DNA of 64,000 bases, taken from contig NC_070619.1 of assembly GCF_027172205.1 (NCBI RefSeq), positions 1,560,001-1,624,000 of the forward strand, written 5' to 3'. The DNA is from Podarcis raffonei. Its lineage: Eukaryota; Chordata; Lepidosauria; Squamata; Lacertidae. Positions 56,501 through 64,000 of the stretch are shown here, piece by piece (position 1 is the first letter of the stretch; each line of letters starts with the position of its first letter). Below the pieces are notes generated by a model. It was not told the DNA's origin. It was given only the letters and a program-made list of their open reading frames with translations, and made no database searches. Made by a program: the position numbers and the translations under genes.

Positions 56501-59500
56501 AAAACCGTGAAGCCAGCCAAGGGCTCTACACAGCTGCAACTTTATTTCAGACATTGAGATATAGGGGGACATTGCGGTGTTTAGCTGGTGATATATCACG
56601 ATGCTGAAAAGCATATCTTGCCTGGAACCCCTGGAGATTGGGGCATGCGCACCCGTGTCTCTGCATTAATGGGTGGAAACCATCATTGCCAGGCTTCCGG
56701 GTTAGCGCCTCTGGTAATGGCGGATTTCCTCTGATCGGGAGGAATCCGCTTCGTGGAAATTAGGGTCTGGACCGCCACGGCGAGGTGGAGACCCATCAAA
56801 AACCACAGGCGGGAGAAGCCTGTGGACGTGGGATTTGGCTGGCACCTTTTGCGCCTCCCCTACTCGCGGGGAAACCCGGTTTCGGGGATCCGGACCGACG
56901 TGGGGTGAGCGGCGCGGTGCTTTGAATCGACTGCTCTTTTCACGGAGTGAAGCCGCATTGCTGTTGCCGGAGAGCGCTGACTTTTTCCTGTGGACAATTG
57001 GACTCTAAACAAGTACCCGTGAGTAGAACGGAAAATTGGATTACCAAACATCTTAATTTGGCACCGAAGCGGGAAGGTTCTAAACAGGAAGCCCGCCTTC
57101 CGCTTTTGTAAATAGATTGAAGCAAAGACATTGCAAGCTAAAGTCTGGAAAGTTTTTTTGTAAAGGATTAAATCTCCATCGGCTAAAACTACTAAACCCC
57201 CCTTGGAAGCAGGAGAAGAGGGGGGAAATCTTAAGATTGTTTAAGGCTGCAGGAGAGAGAGTAAAGAAAGATAAATTTCTACCGTCTTGAACCTGGGAAC
57301 GGGCTGCCAAGAAGACAGATGTTTTGGGAAAGTTCATTGACTGTGAATAAAATGTACGTTGACAGATAGTTAAATAAGAGAAACATATTGATTCCAATGT
57401 TTCCTTTTGCACTAAAAAGGAACAAAATATTTGAAAAACGAAAGTAATTTTGTTGCTGGATCTGCTTTTAAAAGGACGGATACAAATAGAAATTGTTTCC
57501 CCTAGAGGGAGCTTTTGAAACTGTTGTTGGAGTGGACCTGGGGAACTCGCCAGCTGTAGAGATTAAAGATCGTGAGAACCAGACATTGACCTTGGACAAG
57601 AATGTGGACAGAAGAAGCCTTAGTAATTGCTTTTTGCAAGACAAGTGCTTTATTGGAACAGCTTCATGAGAAGATGGATTTGATGACTACTGCAATTGAT
57701 AATTTTGGACAAACAGTGAACACCTATATAGAAACTTCTCAGGAACTGACCCAGGAATCTGCTTTGACAGGGCAAGCTGCGGAGAAGACAAAGGAGGAGG
57801 TTGTTGTTGAACCTCAAGTAATACAAGTGGAGAGAGCCGCGGCCTTGCAGGAACATAAGCTGTTGTTTCTGATGACCGAATCTGGAGTGAGCCAGACTTG
57901 GAGAGATGGAGTCCCGTTTGGATTGGAGATGGGAAGTTGGATAGATCCCCCTATGCAGGGATGTTCTGGCTTCTGGGATCTGGCTTTGGGCCAGGGGCAG
58001 ACTGGAGTTGTGGGGGCCTTTAACTTTGGAGGGACATTGAAGCATGCTTTGAAATATATTTTGGATTTTAGTGCTGACCATGGAGAATGGGCTGACCTGT
58101 CAAGAAGGGATAAAGACATTGTTAGGTTGGAGTCTCCCCGAGATCTACTCTTCAGTGACAAAGGAAGGAAATTAAGAACAAGATCAGCAGAAGACAAAGT
58201 AAAGTGCAGGTATAAATATGAAGAAGATCTGCAGAAGTGACATGGAAAAGAGTTAAGAGCCTCGGATAGAAGATCACCAGGTTGATGGACTAGATGGAAT
58301 AGATAGAAAGGACTGACAGAACCCGAGACCAGGAAGAAGAGACGGTGGATGAAGAGTGGAAGAAAGTTTAAAAATTCATTTAGAGAAATATTGTAAAATT
58401 AATGAGTGTTAGAAAAATGCTGGAATGAAACTATTTGGCTTTAGTAGAAATGCTATAAGGAGTTATGTACAAATAAGTTTTAAGTTTTAGGGCTTTTTAT
58501 GGTAAGATAAGGTTAAAATAAATTAAGACAACTAAAGGACCGAATATAGTGAAAGATGGAAAGGATTTGCTGAGATAATTAATAATTAGAATACAAAAAA
58601 GGGAGGTGTGAGGAGGTCGATGAAACAAGTTAATGAAAGATAAAGATATGGGAATATTGGATTTGTTTTTAATTTTTTTTTGCTTTTGTTTTTGGGTCTG
58701 ATGTATTGTGTGTTTCGTACACTTTTTTCTTTTTATTGACTTGTATTGTTTAATTCTTTTTTTTCTCTTTTCTTTTTTCTTTTTTTTCTGTAACTTTAAA
58801 TTCTCAATAAATATCATTTTTTTAAAAAAAGGAAACCATCTTTGCCAAGCAAGAAGTGAAATCATGCTCCATTGTTTGACCTTGTAAGTAACAACCCTGT
58901 ACTATCCTGGTTCTCAGCCCCCCTACTGTGGAGTGGTGGGTTGTGTTTCCATTCAAATTTCAGCCCTTATTCCTAAATCTATCCCTTTGGCCATCCAGAT
59001 GTTGCAAAACTACAACTCCCAGCGAGCATGCAGTGACTAGGGGAGTTGCAGTTCAGTCCAGCAACATCTGGAGGGCCACATCTTCCCCATGCCTGGCTTA
59101 GACGCAAGCCCAGTCCCGCTCCATAGAAATTTGCACACTCTTTTCTTGGGAGTTGTGTTCAAGGGCCACCCACTCCAACTTAGGGCCATCCAATCCTGCC
59201 ATCTCACCAGTTCTGGTGGCAGGCAGTTCCTAGGACTCAATTACTACGTGCTTCCCACCTCTTTGACGCTGGGCTCCGGGGGGTCTTCTTTGTTGTTGTC
59301 AGGTGGGGGCCACAGCTGCTCTTGTAGTAACCCCTTTTCTTCCTTTTCCTGCAGCTGCGGGACAAATTCCAAACAAAAATAGCAATATGAAGAAGTTTGA
59401 AGAACAGTGATATAAGAATTCTAAGGTCTCAAATATAAAATACCTGTTCATAAATGTACAAGGCAAACACAAATGTAAGTATATAAACCACGTGTCTGAA

Positions 59501-60529
59501 ATAGTAGAGGAGAGCAATCCTGAAACCCTTTTGACTCTCTCAGGGACCTCAAATATTCCTCTGCGGTGAGGAAGGAAATGAGAAATCCTCCCCATTGTCT
59601 TCTTGCTCACAAATCCTGTCTTAAGGGCATATTTCTGCATGAATAGGGTGAGCCTGTGATCTGGATTCAGGAACTAAAGTATTTGCCATTACCAAAGAAT
59701 GGCCAGGCTGCCCAGGCGATGCAATCAGGGACCATTATCAGGTATCCTGACAGACAGGATGTCTGCTGTAGACTACCTCCTTCTGTGATGTATGTCCTTC
59801 AGGGGGTGAGTCCTGGGCTACAGGGTGGGCAACTTCAAAAGTCTATATAAGGGCTTGCACACCATGTTCTGGGTTCTCCCTCCTTCCTGTGTGGGGAGTG
59901 TGAGGACCTTGTTGCAACAGTTGTGGGATTGATATGCCCCCCTCCCCTTCTGCCAATTGCCCCTCAGGCCACCTACCCATCGAAAATCCAGCAAATCTGT
60001 GCCCTGTGGTCTGGGGGCCTCCTTCTTGCCCTCGCCTTCTCCCTCCAGGGGGCTGCCCGGGTCTTCCTTGGGCTCTTCCTCCTTGCTGGCCGCTTTGTCA
60101 CGAGGTTCTTGGCCCTCAGGTGCTGACTGCTGGCAGAGACAGGACCCCCGAGGTGGGGGGTGGGGAGGGGGACAGTGAAGAAAAAGAGAGCAGCCCAGAA
60201 TGAGACAGGCAGGAACCCAGAAGCCAAACTCTCCTGCCTGCATTGATTCGCTGGCCAGGGAAGCCCTCCAGCCCTGGCGCCATGGGGGGCTGGTCCATCA
60301 GGACAAGTGGGGCAGCAAGCACAGCCTGCCCTCAGCAGCCCCCTGCCTGCCTGCCCCCTTGCTCACGACCGGTCCAGAAGGTGTCCCGGCCGGCCGTCTT
60401 CCCTGCCTGGGCTTCCCTCCTCTCTCTGACACATACCTCTTTGATGTCTTCAGAGCCCCCCAGGGTTTCTAAGCTCAGGGGGCTCCTCCTGCACACATCC
60501 TCGGAATCCCCAATATCTGTTTCAGGGAA
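53553..60529 (-). CDS. Gene X: five phase-0 exons of an unrecognised gene, 5' end not found
   Basis: Five exon-like blocks on the minus strand carry plausible splice sites and are all phase 0: A 60529-60437 (31 codons, TDIGDSEDVCRRSP), B 60126-59977 (50 codons, Glu/Lys/Pro-rich), C 59354-59259 (32 codons, LLQEQLWPPPDNNKED), D 56206-55844 (121 codons, ADHEAYYLADDEATLLG and CYRTYEEFPRYQPP, then a Lys/Arg-rich end) and E 53849-53553 (98 codons and stop). E holds a hydrophobic-basic helix (SLQFLVSWVRKIFRKAP), a proline linker and RRLGRWIAQYRG near the end. Donors of B and C and the AAG acceptor of D are weaker than the rest. An AATAAA lies at 53241-53236. In total 332 codons are open. Copies of the blocks recur elsewhere in the window. 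I do not recognise the family; the low-complexity middle suggests a largely disordered protein. Introns hold LINE tails and an L1. It could be a real gene or an old pseudogene that kept its frame. Confidence 0.5.
53915..54590 (+). mobile_element. L2/CR1-group LINE 3' part inside a gene X intron
   Basis: It holds LGVILDSHLSKEAQVNSVSR, GLDYCNAL-like sequence and the ALNGLGP and SDVKEINIYLTFRRHLTA motifs, broken by small indels. Confidence 0.65.
54591..55529. other. Gene X intron stretch, nothing recognised
   Basis: A short repeat piece at 55425-55505 is shared with 51165 and 56340. Otherwise nothing is known. Confidence 0.3.
55530..55710 (+). mobile_element. L2/CR1-group LINE 3' tail
   Basis: GGACATCTGAAGGCAGCCCT and a tail of AATAATAAAATTATTATTAT. 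Confidence 0.6.
56691..58830 (+). mobile_element. Internally deleted L1 LINE with both ends and a 16-bp target duplication
   Basis: GGAAACCATCATTGCC (56675-56690) and GGAAACCATCTTTGCC (58831-58846) flank it with one mismatch. The 5' untranslated region starts near 56691. A 212-codon frame (57602-58240) resembles an ORF1-region product with a heptad-like start (KTSALLEQLHEKMDLMTTAI). From about 58290 the sequence is the 3' end of ORF2 and the 3' untranslated region, ending in AATAAATATCATTTTTTT. Most of ORF2 is missing. It lies in the intron between gene X blocks C and D. Confidence 0.8.
58985..59100 (-). mobile_element. Short palindromic DNA-transposon fragment
   Basis: CATCCAGATGTTGCAAAACT and the inverse (AGCAACATCTGGAGGGCCA) enclose ACAACTCCCAG, a common non-autonomous hAT-like pattern. 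Confidence 0.4.
59783..59920 (+). mobile_element. Fragment of the same LTR type as 27066-27370
   Basis: A short fossil match to the first half of the 27-kb block, ending GTTGCAACAG. It lies in the intron between gene X blocks B and C. Confidence 0.3.
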
Positions 60530-61470
60530 CTGTGGAGGAAGAGGGAGATGGGTGAGGGGAGAGAATGCGTGGCATCTGCCACACAAGCAGGTCTCTGCCC
60601 CAAGGAAGCTACAGTAGGAGGCTGACAAGAGGGAGGGTGTCAGCATGAGGAAGAGGCAGAGGCAAAGTCCTTTCCAGGAATGTCATCCTGGGGCTCTGGC
60701 TTGTATCTGACATCAGCCATGCTCAGAGTAGGCCCATTGAAATGAATGAGAAGGAATAACTCCGGCCCATGACTCTGAATGGGTCTACGCTGGGTGGAAG
60801 CTAGTGGGATCGAAGCCACGTGGAACAAGGGGGTTTCAAGAAAGAATGATTGTAGCAGAGGGAGAAAGAGAATGCTTATTATACATTTAGTAATTCAAGT
60901 GTCATAAGCAGCTCATTCCCAAATATAAAAACAAGTAACACAAACATTAAAATGCAAAAGATGAGCATTTTTAAAGCACATTAAAACATTTAAACTCAAG
61001 GCACCCATAATTGAACCAACAGAATAAAATAAGGACTCAAAACCCCCTTAGCAACTTCCCATTAGCAATAGAGACTTGTCCCCTCACCAGTTTCCCAGCC
61101 ATTAATCTTCAGGTTTTGCTCCGGCTTTCTCACTGTCCCCAGATTTTCCGATTCTGTCCCAGCCCAACCTAGCCACTCACAGGCTGCTGACCCAAGGCTG
61201 GGGGGGGGGGCACTCAACTGCACAGTGAGGCTGGGATTCTGAGCCAATGTCATAGACAGGTTCCGACCAGTCCACTTCCTCTAGGGGGGGACACACACCT
61301 GTTTCCCCTTAGGGTGAGCGCTTAACACAGCACCCCAGAGAAAAAGAAGAAAAGCGGGGAAATCTTTTAGTTCTGTAGCATGAAAGAATGAGTGCCAGGA
61401 GTTTTCTTTCCCCTCCCTCCTCCACTCCAGCCCCTTTTCCTTTTGTGGACTGTCTTATCACTGGTACTTA
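60530..61470. other. Upstream of gene X block A, no exon recognised
   Basis: A palindromic SINE-type piece (CAGAGTAGGCCCATTGAAAT) lies near 60725-60760. The first exon of this gene X copy was not found here. Confidence 0.35.
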
Positions 61471-61635
61471 TAGAATCATAGAGTTGGAAGGGACCCAAGG
61501 GTCATCTAGCCCAACCCCCTGCAATGAGGAATCTCAGCTAGCTCATTCATAGCAGATGGCCACCCAACCTCTGCTTAAAAAGCTCCAAGGAAGGAGAGGC
61601 CACCACCTTCCTAGCTAGTCCATTCTCCACTCTCG
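61471..61635 (-). mobile_element. CR1 LINE 3' end
   Basis: ATAGAATCATAGAGTTGGAA, GGGTCATCTAGCCCAACCCC and CCACCCAACCTCTGCTTAAA give a clean reversed CR1 end. Confidence 0.75.
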
Positions 61636-61661
61636 GACAGCTCCTGTTTGCTCTCAGTTTC

Positions 61662-64000
61662 TCTTTTTTTTAAAAATATTTTTATTCAAAAATTTTTCCA
61701 TATAAACATAACATACAAAAACATACAAAAACAAAAACAAAAACAAAACAAAAAACATGTACCATTTCATATCCTAATTTCTTATACCTTCCTTCCCCGA
61801 CTTCCTCATGCCTCCCTTTTCTGTATTCCAAATTCTTATCAATTACTCAGCAAATCTTCCCTTATTTTAATTTAACTTTAAGCTAACCTCCCTTATTCTC
61901 CTTGTCTTAACCATTACTAATAGTAACCATTTACTTTCAATCCATCATCATTCTAGCTTTCATTAACTTTATGATATTTCTTTAAATAGTCCTTAAATTT
62001 TTTCCATTCTTCTTGCGCTGTTTCTCTTCCCTGGTTTCGGATTCTGCTCGTCATTTCTGCCAAGCCCATGTAGTCAATCACCTTCATCTGCCATTCTTCC
62101 AGTGTGGGTAGATCTTGCGTCTTCCAGTACTTTGCAATGAGTATTCTAGCTGCTGTTGTAGCATACATAAAGAAAGTTGTATCTGTCTTTAACACCCCTT
62201 GGCCGACAATACCCAAGAGAAAGGCCTCTGGTTTCTTGGTGAAAGTATATTTAAATACCTTTTTAAGTTCATTATAGATCATTTCCCAGAATGCCTTAAT
62301 CTTCGGGCACGTCCACCAAAGGTGAAAGAATGTACCTTCCTTTTCTTTACATTTCCAACATTTATTGTCAGGCAAATGGTAAATCTTTGCAAGCTTGACT
62401 GGGGTTATGTACCACCTATAGATCATTTTCATAATATTTTCTCTTAAGGCATTACATGCCGTAAATTTCATCCCGGTGGTCCACAACTTTTCCCAGTCAG
62501 CAAACATGATGTTATGACCAATGTCCTGAGCCCATTTAATCATACTTGACTTAACCGTTTCATCCTGTGTATTCCATTTCAGCAGCAGATTATACATTTT
62601 TGACAAATTTCTAGTACTGGGTTCTAACAGTTCTGTCTCCAATTTTGATTTTTCCACCTGGAAGCCAATTTTACTGTCCATTTTAAACACTTCATTTATT
62701 TGATGATAATGCAACCAATCTCTCACCTTCCCTTTTAATTTCTCAAAATTCTGCAATCTCCATTTGTCCCCTTCCTTTTCCAAGATTTCCCAGTATCTTG
62801 GCCACTTTGACTCCATATTAGACTTTTTAACAGCCTTTGCTTCCATTGGCGATAGCCACCTTGGAGTTTTGTTTTCCAGCAAGTCTTTATATCTGACCCA
62901 GACATTTAATAGTGCTTTTCTGACAATATGGTTTTTAAAACTTTTATGTGCTTTAACCTTGTCATACCACAGATATGCATGCCACCCAAAAATATTGTTA
63001 AAACCTTCCAAATCCAAAATGTCTGTGTTTTCAAGAAGCAGCCATTCTTTCAGCCAGCAGAAAGCTGCCGCTTCATAGTACAGTTTGAGGTCTGGCAGGG
63101 CAAACCCCCCTCTTTCCTTTGAGTCCGTTAATATCTTAAATTTAATTCTGGGCTTTTTGCCCTGCCAGACAAATTTAGATATGTCTTTTTGCCACTTCTT
63201 GAAACAGTCCATTTTATCCATTATTTGCAATGCTTGAAACAAAAACAACATTCTTGGCAGTACATTCATCTTTATGACTGCAATTCGACCTAACAAGGAA
63301 AGCTTTAAATTTGACCAAATCTCCAAGTCTTTTTTCACTTCTGTCCAAGTTTTTTCATAATTATCTTTAAATAAATTCACATTCTTAGCTGTCATGTTTA
63401 TACCCAAGTATTTCACTTTTTTAACCACAGTCAACCCTGTCTCATTCTGAAACCTTTCTTTTTCAACCTGTGTTAGATTTTTCTCCAATACCTTTGTTTT
63501 TGACTTATTCAATTTAAATCCTGCCAATTGACCAAACTCTTGGATTATTTCCAAAACTCTTTTCGTACTAGCTTCTGGCTCTTGCAATGTAAGTACTAGG
63601 TCATCTGCAAATGCTCTCAATTTGTATTGTTTAGCTCCGACCTGAATCCCTTTAACCAACTGGTCCCTCCTAATCATATTAAGCAAAACCTCCAGGACCG
63701 ATATAAAAAGTAGTGGGGAGATAGGGCACCCCTGTCGTGTCCCTTTTTCAATCTTGAACTCTTCTGTAACCACATTATTTACAATTAATTTTGCTTTCTG
63801 TTCAGAATAAATTGCACCTATACCATTCTCAAACCCTTGGCCTACCCCCATCCCCCGGAGGTTCTTCAACATAAAGCTCCAAGAAATGTTGTCAAAGGCT
63901 TTCTCGGCGTCCACAAATATCAAAACAGCCTTAGTATTTATGTTCACTTCCAACTTCTCCAAAATGTCAATTATATTCCTTACATTGTCCGACAAATGCC
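61662..64000 (-). mobile_element. L1 LINE, open ORF2 for 680 codons, running off the window
   Basis: The minus-strand frame from 63995 to 61953 has the reverse transcriptase motifs FVDAEKAFDNI, RQGCPISPLL, FADDLVLTLQE and GFKLNKSKTKVL in order, then FVWQGKKPRIKFKIL, GGFALPDLKLYYEAAAF and the C-terminal CWKCKEKEGTFFHLWWTCP zinc knuckle. No stop interrupts it. The 3' end is near 61662 (A/T-rich). The endonuclease half and ORF1 lie outside the window. This is the youngest-looking LINE here. Confidence 0.92.

Noticed and set aside
60640-60828. Open frame starting MADVRYKPEPQDD upstream of gene X block A, as a possible first exon
   Set aside because: Its start lies in a palindromic SINE-type sequence, and it ends in a stop without a donor.

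Overview
The window looks like a squamate reptile (lizard or snake) nuclear genome. The clearest marker is a Bov-B LINE tail at about 13.7 kb whose reading frame is still open. Around it are many CR1 tails, L2/CR1-like LINE tails, young L1 copies, a Penelope-like GIY-YIG fragment, TA-flanked palindromic DNA transposons, a hAT element with a perfect 8-bp target duplication, and tRNA-derived SINEs. Introns, splice sites, a CpG-island promoter and poly(A) signals rule out a prokaryote. The one host gene I can name is ARMC6.

Layout. Bases 1-10585 and 32188-43068 are inverted copies of each other (roughly 99% identical in the stretches I compared by eye, with a few indels), separated by a 21.6-kb spacer. 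The left arm runs off the window edge. Each arm holds the 5' half of ARMC6 (first coding exons, intron 1 and a CpG-island promoter) head to head with the first exon of an unidentified gene that I call gene X. In the right arm ARMC6 continues past the arm and is complete: seven coding exons from 40712 to 50121, 467 codons, with a poly(A) signal at 50197. In the left arm ARMC6 is on the minus strand, its three visible coding exons are open, and the rest lies outside the window.

Tail to tail with ARMC6, on the minus strand from 60529 to 53553, lies a chain of five exon-like blocks of gene X. All are in phase 0 at both ends and end in a stop with a poly(A) signal beyond it. Broken or rearranged copies of the same blocks recur in both arms (6.2-7.2 kb and 35.6-36.6 kb; more doubtful at 7.6-10 kb and 32.8-35.3 kb) and in the spacer (12.1-12.75 kb). 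Inside each arm two copies of the terminal block are joined tail to tail. I do not recognise the protein.

The spacer is a patchwork of L1 copies (two with perfect target-site duplications of 16 and 19 bp), Bov-B, CR1, a Penelope-like fragment joined to an L1, LTR-type fossils, and a 1.9-kb TA-flanked palindromic DNA transposon that carries about 14 copies of a 109-115-bp GC-rich hairpin minisatellite. The right flank (43-64 kb) holds further LINE tails, an internally deleted L1 with a 16-bp target duplication inside an intron of gene X, and at the window end an L1 whose ORF2 is open for 680 codons.

Limits. Exon boundaries come from reading splice signals and frames by eye. Repeat family names rest on recognised motifs, not on database searches. 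Whether the large inverted duplication is real or an assembly artefact cannot be settled from the sequence alone.
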